This document shows, piece by piece, positions 30,373 to 36,858 of a DNA stretch of 36,858 bases. Made by a program: the position numbers and the translations under genes. The DNA is taken from contig JBPCJY010000120.1 of NCBI GenBank assembly GCA_051004815.1, positions 1-36,858 on the forward strand. Direction: 5' to 3'. Each line of letters starts with the position of its first letter. Position 1 is the stretch's first letter. The notes beneath the pieces are model-generated. The model was given only the letters and a program-made list of their open reading frames with translations. It was not told where the DNA came from and searched no databases. This DNA comes from JBBQXY01 sp051004815 (GTDB lineage Bacteria; Chloroflexota; Ktedonobacteria; Ktedonobacterales; Ktedonobacteraceae).

Positions 30373-31791
30373 TTACGCTAAACCCTGTCGCTCTCGTGCT
30401 GTGTTATGTGAGATACGTAGTAGGATGCCAATAATGATATAGTTGGCAATAATGGAGCTACCGCCGTAACTCAGGAAGGGCAAGGGAATACCGGTCAGGG
30501 GGAGCAATTTCATATTACCGGCGGCAATAATGATGGTTTGAATGGCGAAAATGGAGGTCAGACCAGCCGCTAACAACTGGTTGAAGGCGTCGCTGGCCTC
30601 GATGGCAATGCGAAAGCCGCGGTAGATGATGAGCAGGTAGATGCCAATAATGGCGAACAGACCGGCCAGGCCTATTTCTTCACCGAGGGCAGTAAAGATC
30701 ATATCGGACTGGACAACAGGCACAAAAGTGGGATGACCTAATCCGATGCCAGAGCCGATAATGCCTCCACTGGAAAGAGCGATCAGCCCTTGCACAATTT
30801 GTAAGCCATCGCCTGTGGCGAATTGCTCCTGGGTTGGAGTCCAGTTTTGCCAATCGACGACATCAAAGGTGACGGCGGCGAAGCGCAGGCGCACATAGCC
30901 AAAGAGCTTGTAGCCGATGAAGCCCAGGACCACGAAGATGATCAGACTAGCAATGACATACGAGATCTTGCCACTGCCCAGGTAGATCATGACCAGGAAG
31001 ATACCGTAGATGAGGAGGGCGAGGCCCAACTCGCGTATGCCCAGAAAGAGGAGCAGTGCGAGTCCGAGCATAAGGGCGATTGGTCCAAGTTTATTAAACG
31101 GTGGGAAGCGCAATGATCCGATGCGCATGCCCCCTTCGGCGACGGCGTCGATATTTTTGCTCAGATAGGCGGCGAAGAAGATGACGAGAAATATCTTTAG
31201 GAGTTCGGATGGCTGCAAGTTGAGCGGGCCGATATTCAATTGGTCATGGGTGGGGCTATTGAGATTTGAACGCAACGAGTGGGCCAGGGTAATACCGACC
31301 ATGACGATGCCGAGAATGGCCCAGAGATAATAATTGCGCCGCAGCCAATCCATGCTGCGTAGACCGAACATGGTAATAAGAAACGCGATAAAGCCGAGCA
31401 AGACCCAGATGAGTTGGCGTGTACCCAATGCAGGATCAGTGAATGGTGGAAGCAGGTTTGGCCCGATACGCAAGGCCATGAGTACACCTATGCCACTGAG
31501 GAGACCAACGAGTGGTAACAGCACCTGGTCGGTTTTGGGGAAGAAAACGCTTAACAGGATATTGACAGCGATAAGGACACCGATGAGACCAAGGACTGGA
31601 ATCAGCCCTTCTATGGTTGGTAGATTTTTCACGCTCAAAGAAGCCGTCCCGTTTACAGTACCTGCGTGGACGAGGCGGGCGAGCAAGAGCTGCGTCATCT
31701 CTAGCAAGAGAATCATGAAAGGAATGATAAGTAATACCAATTCTTGCCAACGATATTGCCGTATTGCGTTACGAAAAGAAAACCGGTGCAT
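30373..31791 (-). CDS. rodA: SEDS-family peptidoglycan polymerase RodA/FtsW
   Basis: This 472-residue integral membrane protein of the SEDS family polymerises lipid II glycan strands together with a class B penicillin-binding protein. The N-terminus has three or four extra hydrophobic segments before the core (ELVLLIIPFMILLLEMTQLL), as in actinobacterial RodA. DPALGTRQLIWVLLGFIAFL begins the SEDS domain. GDGLQIVQGLIALSSGGIIG, then DMIFTALGEEIGLAGL, and PLPFLSYGGSSIIANYI at the end are the family signatures. Placement after two FHA genes favours RodA over FtsW, but the two cannot be separated by motif alone. No class B PBP gene is next to it. Confidence 0.9.
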   Translation of the reverse strand: MHRFSFRNAIRQYRWQELVLLIIPFMILLLEMTQLLLARLVHAGTVNGTASLSVKNLPTIEGLIPVLGLIGVLIAVNILLSVFFPKTDQVLLPLVGLLSGIGVLMALRIGPNLLPPFTDPALGTRQLIWVLLGFIAFLITMFGLRSMDWLRRNYYLWAILGIVMVGITLAHSLRSNLNSPTHDQLNIGPLNLQPSELLKIFLVIFFAAYLSKNIDAVAEGGMRIGSLRFPPFNKLGPIALMLGLALLLFLGIRELGLALLIYGIFLVMIYLGSGKISYVIASLIIFVVLGFIGYKLFGYVRLRFAAVTFDVVDWQNWTPTQEQFATGDGLQIVQGLIALSSGGIIGSGIGLGHPTFVPVVQSDMIFTALGEEIGLAGLFAIIGIYLLIIYRGFRIAIEASDAFNQLLAAGLTSIFAIQTIIIAAGNMKLLPLTGIPLPFLSYGGSSIIANYIIIGILLRISHNTARERQGLA

Positions 31792-31811
31792 AATCCCATC
31801 CCATCTCTGTG

Positions 31812-32276
31812 TTATTGAACGAGTTTGAAGCTAATAAAGCCAATCTTGACAATGTCGCCGGGTTTCGCGGGTAGCGGCTGATTGGCAGGGGCCGGTTGGT
31901 TGTTGACGTAGGTACCGTATTTACTATTGACGTCTCGTACATACCATATCCCATTATGATTCTCGATGAGGGTATGTTCGCTCGAGATGAAGTTATCGGT
32001 GAGCTGAATCGTATTGGTAGGGCCGCGCCCGATTGAGGTAATAGGAGCAAGATCAAAGCTCATGCCAGGGGACAGGGTGCTAACGCCATTGGCATTATCG
32101 ACCACGATCATGTGTCCGACCACGGGTGGTGCTCTATTCTCAGGATTGGCACTGATTACTGCTGTTTTTTTCAAATCGCGCGTGATGGCGATAACCACCT
32201 GCATGAGAAAAAGGTAGAGCAGGACAATAAGTAAAAGACGCAATATCAGTAAAAAGACATCAAGTTGTAGTGGCAT
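31812..32276 (-). CDS. Membrane-anchored FHA-domain protein (FhaB-like)
   Basis: This 154-residue protein has one N-terminal membrane helix at about 4-28 (DVFLLILRLLLIVLLYLFLM), a linker, and one FHA domain at about 75-140. The FHA core is present: GRGPTNTIQL, SSEHTLIE, and VNSKYGTYVNNQP. FHA domains bind phosphothreonine, so it should recruit phosphorylated partners at the membrane. The order FHA, FHA, SEDS corresponds to fhaA-fhaB-(pstP)-rodA of Mycobacterium; here the phosphatase and kinase genes are absent. It lies 20 bases upstream of rodA. Confidence 0.85.
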   Translation of the reverse strand: MPLQLDVFLLILRLLLIVLLYLFLMQVVIAITRDLKKTAVISANPENRAPPVVGHMIVVDNANGVSTLSPGMSFDLAPITSIGRGPTNTIQLTDNFISSEHTLIENHNGIWYVRDVNSKYGTYVNNQPAPANQPLPAKPGDIVKIGFISFKLVQ

Positions 32277-32288
32277 AAAGTGGAGGTC

Positions 32289-33230
32289 TCACCTTCTCTC
32301 AAAGTAGAACTCATAGCTGCCAATGGTAAAACGATCACCATGGCGCAAGATCTGTTGTCGTATAGTGCCTTGTCTCGTGATAGCGATGCCATTGATAGCG
32401 ATGCCATTGGTGCTACTGAGGTCAATAATGGTAAATTGCCCGTCGGGGCCATACATGATTTTGGCATGGTCGCGGGAGACGCGCTTGTCTTCGACAATAA
32501 TGTCGTTACGCAGTTGTCTACCAATATTGATCTGAGGTTTTTCGATCTGAAAGGTCTGTTGCCCACCTTGTGGAACCCGAATGATGAGTTGCGCCCACGG
32601 CATTGGTGGGGCAGATGCTGGTAGTGTTGGTGGGATAGGATAGGCAGGAGTGCGGGGCGGATTATTGATCTGGCCACCCCTCGGCGATCTACCTTGTTGG
32701 GGTGAAGAGAGGCCAGCTTTATTATCCATGTCGGGTAGTGTTTGCCCTGGTGTAAGTTGCGCACGCAAGAGTGCCAGTTGTTCGGGATTGATTTGTTGTG
32801 TTTCGGAGATACCGGCACTAGAAATGGTTTCAGTACCCATGTGCTTGGCATCTTCCAGTTTGGCTTCGATGCGTACCAGGCCCAGGCGCAAATTGCTGTC
32901 GCCATGTAGACGAATCACCGGGTTGGTTTTCAGGGTATAGTGTTTCCTCTTGGCATAGATGATCAATGAGTTCTGCCAGCCCTGAATCAGGATGGATTGG
33001 CTGGGTGATAAATGCTGGTGATCTTTAATGTTGAGGTTGACGTCATAGACGTTGGGAGCAAGCCAATGGCCACCTCCTTCTTGCAATGCCCTATCCTCCA
33101 TTGCGCTTTCTAGTTTACGCGCAATTTCGGCGGGTTGGATGGGGGTTGGTGTAATAAATGAGAAGAGCTTGTCCACCAATCCTTCTATTGCTGTATTAAT
33201 CCTGGCGAGTCGATTCTGGCGAGCTTTCAC
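32289..33230 (-). CDS. DUF3662-FHA protein (FhaA-like)
   Basis: This is a 313-residue protein. The N-terminal about 120 residues (IEGLVDKLFSFITPTPIQPAEIARKL and the VYDVNLNIKDHQHLSP strand) match the DUF3662 part of FhaA. A Pro/Gly-rich linker follows, and the last 90 residues form an FHA domain: INIGRQLRNDIIVED, then KRVSRDHAKI and LSSTNGIAINGI. In mycobacteria FhaA binds the phosphorylated pseudokinase MviN and regulates peptidoglycan synthesis. AGGAGG is one base from a first GTG (33239) but nine bases from the GTG at 33230, so I take the latter. It precedes the second FHA gene by 12 bases and follows ribF closely. Confidence 0.88.
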   Translation of the reverse strand: MKARQNRLARINTAIEGLVDKLFSFITPTPIQPAEIARKLESAMEDRALQEGGGHWLAPNVYDVNLNIKDHQHLSPSQSILIQGWQNSLIIYAKRKHYTLKTNPVIRLHGDSNLRLGLVRIEAKLEDAKHMGTETISSAGISETQQINPEQLALLRAQLTPGQTLPDMDNKAGLSSPQQGRSPRGGQINNPPRTPAYPIPPTLPASAPPMPWAQLIIRVPQGGQQTFQIEKPQINIGRQLRNDIIVEDKRVSRDHAKIMYGPDGQFTIIDLSSTNGIAINGIAITRQGTIRQQILRHGDRFTIGSYEFYFERR

Positions 33231-33243
33231 TTGGCTCACCCTC

Positions 33244-34185
33244 CTAATTTAAGATCTGGCGCGCTTGTTGCGCATCAATGGCAATCTGGGACTTCAAGGC
33301 ATCAATGCCTGAGAAGCGTTGTTCGCTGCGCAAGCGTGCGATAAAGTCAATAGTAATACGTTTGTCGTACAGGTCTGGTTGGACATCGAGCAAGTGTACT
33401 TCTACGATGCGTTCCTTTCCATTAAACGTTGGACGCACACCAATATTGGCTACACCATTAAAGACGGGAAACACAGCATCTCCGTCACCTATTGCCATAT
33501 CCGGTATACGAACGCGTACCGCATACACGCCATTGGCCGGTAGGAGCTTATGGGCTTCGGGGATCAAGTTGGCGGTAGGGAAGCCTAACAGTCGTCCACG
33601 TTGATCGCCGTGCCGCACGATAGCAGAGAGCGTTACTGGATGACCTAAAAGTTCAGTAGCTTCAGCAACTTGTCCCTCGCCTACCAGTACACGAATACGG
33701 GTGCTACTGACGCGATGTTGATCTATCTCTGCCAGTGGGATAGGGTACACTGCGATGCCATGTTGTTCTCCATACTGCTGTAAGAAAGGAATATCCCCCT
33801 TCCGGTTATGCCCCAGGCTGAAATCGGCCCCGATTACCAGTGCCTTGATAGCAAAGTTGGCGCATAACGTATCCATAAAATCCTGTGCGCTCATTGCCGC
33901 CACTGCTGGCGTAAAGTGTATAACGATGTTATCGGCAATGGTGCCATAAGCTTTGGTCAACGCAAGTTTCTCTTCCAGGGTTGTCAGGTAATGCACATCA
34001 ATATCGGGTCGCACAACTATCAATGTGTGTGGTGAAAAGGTGACTAACACTGGTTTGTAGTTGTGTGTGTGCGCTATCGTGCCGAGTTCGTGCATCAACT
34101 GTTGGTGTCCTTTGTGGACGCCATCAAAGTTGCCAATGGTGATCGCGATAGGTTCGTGTGTTGTTATTGTCGTTACAAATTCCAT
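33244..34185 (-). CDS. ribF: Bifunctional riboflavin kinase / FAD synthetase
   Basis: RibF (313 residues) phosphorylates riboflavin to FMN and adenylates FMN to FAD. IGNFDGVHKGHQQL near 17-30 is the adenylyltransferase signature, and GADFSLGHNRKGD near 120 and STRIR support it. The C-terminal kinase part starts with GRLLGFPTANLIP and includes GVANIGVRPTFNG, then EVHLLD and RLRSEQRF. The promoter at 34240-34268 places the mRNA start near 34233, so the long reading from 34251 is excluded and ATG 34185 is chosen, although its ribosome site is weak. No FMN riboswitch is visible in the 48-base leader. Confidence 0.93.
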   Translation of the reverse strand: MEFVTTITTHEPIAITIGNFDGVHKGHQQLMHELGTIAHTHNYKPVLVTFSPHTLIVVRPDIDVHYLTTLEEKLALTKAYGTIADNIVIHFTPAVAAMSAQDFMDTLCANFAIKALVIGADFSLGHNRKGDIPFLQQYGEQHGIAVYPIPLAEIDQHRVSSTRIRVLVGEGQVAEATELLGHPVTLSAIVRHGDQRGRLLGFPTANLIPEAHKLLPANGVYAVRVRIPDMAIGDGDAVFPVFNGVANIGVRPTFNGKERIVEVHLLDVQPDLYDKRITIDFIARLRSEQRFSGIDALKSQIAIDAQQARQILN

Positions 34186-34239
34186 ATTTTGCCAAGAGAC
34201 ACCGATGATAGGTATCCCACCTCTAAATTTCTTTTGCTT

Positions 34240-34268
34240 ATAGTACCACACTACTTCTTGAGGTGCAA
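34240..34268 (-). promoter_or_regulatory. Internal promoter for ribF-FHA-FHA-rodA
   Basis: The minus strand has -35 TTGCAC (34268-34263), a 17-base spacer and -10 TACTAT (34245-34240). It lies in the 104-base gap after truB and can drive ribF and the three cell-wall genes independently of rbfA-nrnA-truB. Confidence 0.55.
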
Positions 34269-34289
34269 TTCTTCATCTTGAAAACTTGC

Positions 34290-35189
34290 TTACCTTGCAG
34301 TAAAGACCTTTTTGGGTTGCCACATTGCGGTTTCCACGTCCCAGTAGGCGATAGCCAGGAAGTGGCCCGTGTGGTCGTAAATACGGGCAAGGTTGGACGG
34401 CGGTGAATCTATGGGTGTAGCAAGGTCATAGTGGAAGGCGTTGCCGTGTAGTACGCGCTCGGTGGTTGTTTCGTCGAGCAGGACGGCAGGATAGTTCTGG
34501 AGTACGCGATCCGCGGGGCAGAGGTACTCTTGCACTGTATTTGTTGCTACTGCAGCTGTCAGAGTTTCCAGCGTGATGCTGTCCGCCAGGAGAAATGGGC
34601 CACTTCTGGTGCGGATTAAGGCTCCTAAATGGGCACCACAGCCCAATTGTGTGCCGAGGTCATAGGCCAGTGAACGAATATAGGTGCCTTTGCTGCACTC
34701 GATAGCGAGTGTCAGGCGAGGTGATGCCCACGCCAGTATTGCAAGATGGGTAATCTCAACTGGGCGCGGTGCCAGGGTAATCTCTTCCCCGGCGCGGACG
34801 CGTTTGTAGGCTGGTTGCCCCTGTATCTTGATGGCGGAGTAGCGCGGCGGCAACTGCATCTGTGGGCCGAGGAAGGAGACAAGGGCGGCTTCAATGCGGG
34901 GCTGCGTGAGATCGGCAACGCTGGCGGTTTGTATGATTGCGCCTTCGCAGTCGTAGGTATCGGTGACTACGCCGAAGATAATTTCGGCCTGATAGGCTTT
35001 GCCACTTTCGCTGAGGTATTCCGCGACTCTCGTACCCTGCCCAAGACAGATGGGTAGCACACCACTGGCCGCGGGGTCGAGAGTACCGGCGTGTCCTACG
35101 CGCTTCTGTTGCAGGAGTTTGCGTATTTTTGCCACGACATCGTGCGAGGTCATGCCGATAGCTTTGTTGATGTTCAGTATGCCATTCAT
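34290..35189 (-). CDS. truB: tRNA pseudouridine(55) synthase
   Basis: TruB (299 residues) makes pseudouridine 55 in the T-loop of tRNAs. GILNINKAIGMTSHDVVAKI at 3-22 and KRVGHAGTLDPAASGVLPIC (catalytic Asp in GTLDP) are unmistakable. RYSAIKIQGQPAYKRVRAGE, then CSKGTYIRSLAYDLG and TRSGPFLL follow. The C-terminal part is short and PUA-like. The ATG directly abuts the nrnA stop (35190), so translation is coupled. Completely conventional. Confidence 0.95.
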   Translation of the reverse strand: MNGILNINKAIGMTSHDVVAKIRKLLQQKRVGHAGTLDPAASGVLPICLGQGTRVAEYLSESGKAYQAEIIFGVVTDTYDCEGAIIQTASVADLTQPRIEAALVSFLGPQMQLPPRYSAIKIQGQPAYKRVRAGEEITLAPRPVEITHLAILAWASPRLTLAIECSKGTYIRSLAYDLGTQLGCGAHLGALIRTRSGPFLLADSITLETLTAAVATNTVQEYLCPADRVLQNYPAVLLDETTTERVLHGNAFHYDLATPIDSPPSNLARIYDHTGHFLAIAYWDVETAMWQPKKVFTAR

Positions 35190-36236
35190 TTAGTATTTAC
35201 TCGAGTCTTGTATAGTACACATCATCACTCGTTCTAACTCCGCTACGACGAGGGTGGTGGCTTCTGCTATGGGCATGTAGAGTGTGCCACCGGCAGCGCG
35301 GGCATGACCACCGCCGTTGGCGATGCGCTGGCAAATTTCGGCGGCGTTGTAGGGAGCAGCACTGCGCATGCTGAGGCGCGTGCGAGTGGGATCGCCGTAG
35401 TCCTTGAAAAAGGCTGCCACCTCTACGCCTTCGATGTCGCGCAGGAGGCCAGATAAATTGTCGTCCATATCTGGAGTGGCTCCGGCTTCCGTGAGCATGG
35501 CGTCAGTGGCCTGTGACCAGATGAGCCGACCTCCGCACGATGTTTTGGCTCGGCTAATAACGAGGCCTTGCAAACGCATCTGTGCCAGGGGGCGTGTGCG
35601 ATAGATAGGTTGCACGATGGTTTCGGGAATAACGCCATGACGCATAAGGTTGGCGGCAACGTCCATCGTGCGCGGGGTGGTGTTAGTAAATTGGAATGAA
35701 CTGGTATCGGTAATGATGCCGGTGAGCAGGCAGAGAGCCGCGTCCCGATTCATGGGCAGTTCGGCTTGTTGTTGAAATAGTACCAGCAGTTCGGCGGTTG
35801 CTGCTGATGTAGGATCGATGATGTTGACCTTTCCACAGCCGCCACTACTAATGTGGTGGTCAATATTCAGGATGGTGGCATGCTCAAGATAAGCCCTGTG
35901 CTGGGTATAGACGGAGCCGAAGCGGTCCAACTCACCTGCGTCTAAGGCAATAATCAGGTCAAAGTCTTCATTGCCCAGGGTGTGTTGCAACGTAGCTATG
36001 CCGGGGAGAAAAGCCAGTGTAGAGGGTGCAGGGTCAGCACAGACTGCCACACAGGTTTTACCCAGTTGTGCTAAGATATGCGCTAGTCCAAGGGCAGAGC
36101 CGAGGCAATCGCCATCGGGATGCTCATGGGCGATCAATGCGATACGGTGGGCAGACTGTATGAGTGCTACGGCCTGGTTGACCAGTGTGGGGTCAAGTTG
36201 CTGGTTGAGTGCGATTGCACGGTCATTGATACTAAT
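35190..36236 (-). CDS. nrnA: DHH-family phosphoesterase, NrnA-type (nanoRNase/pAp phosphatase)
   Basis: This DHH/DHHA1 protein degrades short RNA (nanoRNA) and 3',5'-pAp in Bacillus and relatives. IAHEHPDGDCLGSALGL is the first metal site. LIIALDAGELDRFG, then LNIDHHISSGGCGKVNIIDP (the DHH motif) follow, and the C-terminal NGGGHARAAGG is the DHHA1 substrate site. The conventional start, TTG at 36137, would cut off the first helix. The open frame runs on upstream with the family-like INDRAIALNQQLDPTLVNQA and then HRIALI, and GAGGTGG sits seven bases before an ATT at 36236. I take ATT (or the ATC before it) as the start, giving 348 residues; this is an inference. It follows rbfA by 24 bases. 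Confidence 0.85.
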   Translation of the reverse strand: MSINDRAIALNQQLDPTLVNQAVALIQSAHRIALIAHEHPDGDCLGSALGLAHILAQLGKTCVAVCADPAPSTLAFLPGIATLQHTLGNEDFDLIIALDAGELDRFGSVYTQHRAYLEHATILNIDHHISSGGCGKVNIIDPTSAATAELLVLFQQQAELPMNRDAALCLLTGIITDTSSFQFTNTTPRTMDVAANLMRHGVIPETIVQPIYRTRPLAQMRLQGLVISRAKTSCGGRLIWSQATDAMLTEAGATPDMDDNLSGLLRDIEGVEVAAFFKDYGDPTRTRLSMRSAAPYNAAEICQRIANGGGHARAAGGTLYMPIAEATTLVVAELERVMMCTIQDSSKY

Positions 36237-36260
36237 GATGCCACCTCGTCTACTTGTCTG

Positions 36261-36644
36261 TTATTTTTCGATTGAAGGATGCTCTTCTTGTAAGTGTTCT
36301 TCTTGCTCAAACTGCTGAATAAGTTCAAGGACGTGTGCGCCTTTGGCGATGGAATCGTCGAGCTTGAAAGCCAACTCTGGCATGTAGCGCAGGGTAATAC
36401 GACCGGCGAGTTCATGGCGCAGAAAACCTGCCGCGTGCTTCAATGTTCGAATGGTCGCTACCTGTTCTTCGGGGCTACCCATGACGCTGACAAAGACCTT
36501 GGCATGGCGCAAGTCGCCACTGACCTCTACATGGGTAATACTGGCGAAACCGACGCGTGGGTCTTTCACACGGGTACGCAGTAGTTCGCTGAGTTCCAAG
36601 GCGAATAGTTCGCCCAGTTTTTCCTGTCGATGTGGATTTGCCAT
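36261..36644 (-). CDS. rbfA: 30S ribosome-binding factor RbfA
   Basis: RbfA (127 residues) binds the 30S subunit and aids late 16S rRNA maturation and cold growth. NPHRQEKLGELFALELSELL at 3-22, then RVKDPRVGFASITHVEVSGD and LRHAKVFVSVMG show the KH-like fold. The C-terminal RITLRYMPELAFKLDDSIAKG is diagnostic. An acidic tail (EQEEHLQEEHPSIEK) ends it. AGAGGA lies about nine bases before the ATG at 36644, which I prefer to the longer start at 36662. infB and nusA would be expected upstream, outside the window. Confidence 0.93.
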   Translation of the reverse strand: MANPHRQEKLGELFALELSELLRTRVKDPRVGFASITHVEVSGDLRHAKVFVSVMGSPEEQVATIRTLKHAAGFLRHELAGRITLRYMPELAFKLDDSIAKGAHVLELIQQFEQEEHLQEEHPSIEK

Positions 36645-36858
36645 TAAAGAAGTTCCTCTCACAGTTAAGTTTCACTTGATGGGTGGGGCCGGACGCCCAC
36701 AAGGGGCAATACCTTTCAAAGAAGACAGGTTGCCAGTCAACCGAAGCGATTTCAGGAGTGTCATCCTGAGCAAGAGAGAAAGAGCTCTGTCCCAGGAGGG
36801 AGATCCCTCCCTCTCCCTCCAGATGAAACCACGAGAGAGCCTCTTCTTTTAAAAGTAC
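36645..36858. other. Gene-free end of the window with small hairpins
   Basis: No gene is visible. Small stem-loops occur: GTGGG/CCCAC near 36681-36701, TCAGGA-N6-TCCTGA near 36753-36770, and GGAGGG-AGAT-CCCTCC at 36795-36810. The GTCATCCTGAGCAAG stretch resembles widespread intergenic repeat fragments, but this cannot be confirmed here. It separates rbfA from whatever lies upstream. Confidence 0.35.

Noticed and set aside
34186..34289. FMN riboswitch before ribF
   Set aside because: The leader is only about 48 bases and lacks the conserved FMN-element blocks.
1..36858. CRISPR array, insertion sequence, prophage or tRNA genes
   Set aside because: No regularly spaced direct repeats, no transposase or integrase-like frame, and no cloverleaf with a CCA-type end was found on reading both strands.

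Overview
The window looks like chromosomal DNA of a Chloroflexota bacterium of class Ktedonobacteria (Ktedonobacter-like). This is inferred from gene content and protein flavour, since no search could be run. Codon use and GC look moderate and even throughout. I see no insertion sequence, prophage, tRNA, rRNA or CRISPR array. Most genes are on the minus strand. Promoters are mostly of the housekeeping sigma-70 type, and many have exactly 17-base spacers.

Layout. (1) 1-3000: the window opens inside an inverted repeat made by the 3' ends of two convergent paralogous genes for secreted EXORDIUM-like proteins. A PPOX-type flavin/F420 oxidoreductase follows, then an unrecognised near-leaderless gene, then about 560 bases without a protein gene that may hold a minus-strand structured RNA ending in an intrinsic terminator. 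(2) 3074-4948: tatA, a pterin-4a-carbinolamine dehydratase, an NADPH-dependent FMN reductase and yceI. The yceI promoter is consensus, is flanked by two dyad operators, and is separated from the gene by a run of at least six stem-loops. (3) 5372-12099: clpC, radA, yacL (PIN-TRAM), ispD and ispF, in the same relative order as in Bacillus but without ctsR, mcsA, mcsB or disA. (4) 12622-15815: a ribosomal protein S1-like gene, a CoA-pyrophosphatase-type Nudix gene and a small membrane protein. (5) 15860-24583: a pentose-phosphate operon, tkt-tal-zwf-opcA-pgl-rpe, plus an S58 (P1) peptidase. It has the order I recall from Actinobacteria and no gnd. (6) 24672-30200: mutS, divergent from a small unrecognised gene, then a LapA-type membrane protein with an overlapping Trp-rich small ORF, then two overlapping coiled-coil/acidic genes of unknown function. 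(7) 30373-36644: rbfA, nrnA-type DHH phosphoesterase, truB and ribF, followed by two FHA-domain genes and a RodA/FtsW gene.

How the genes work together. The rbfA-nrnA-truB-ribF group handles ribosome maturation, nanoRNA and pAp turnover, tRNA pseudouridylation and flavin cofactors. The FHA-FHA-SEDS group belongs to elongation or division peptidoglycan synthesis. The zwf group makes NADPH and pentoses. The clpC group combines protein quality control, recombination and non-mevalonate isoprenoid synthesis.

Most of the window is ordinary housekeeping. The parts that most deserve a second look are non-coding: the structured element upstream of yceI, the candidate RNA at about 2675-2880, the tandem clpC promoters sharing a 16-mer, and several long perfect palindromes. 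I did not find a convincing new multi-gene system.
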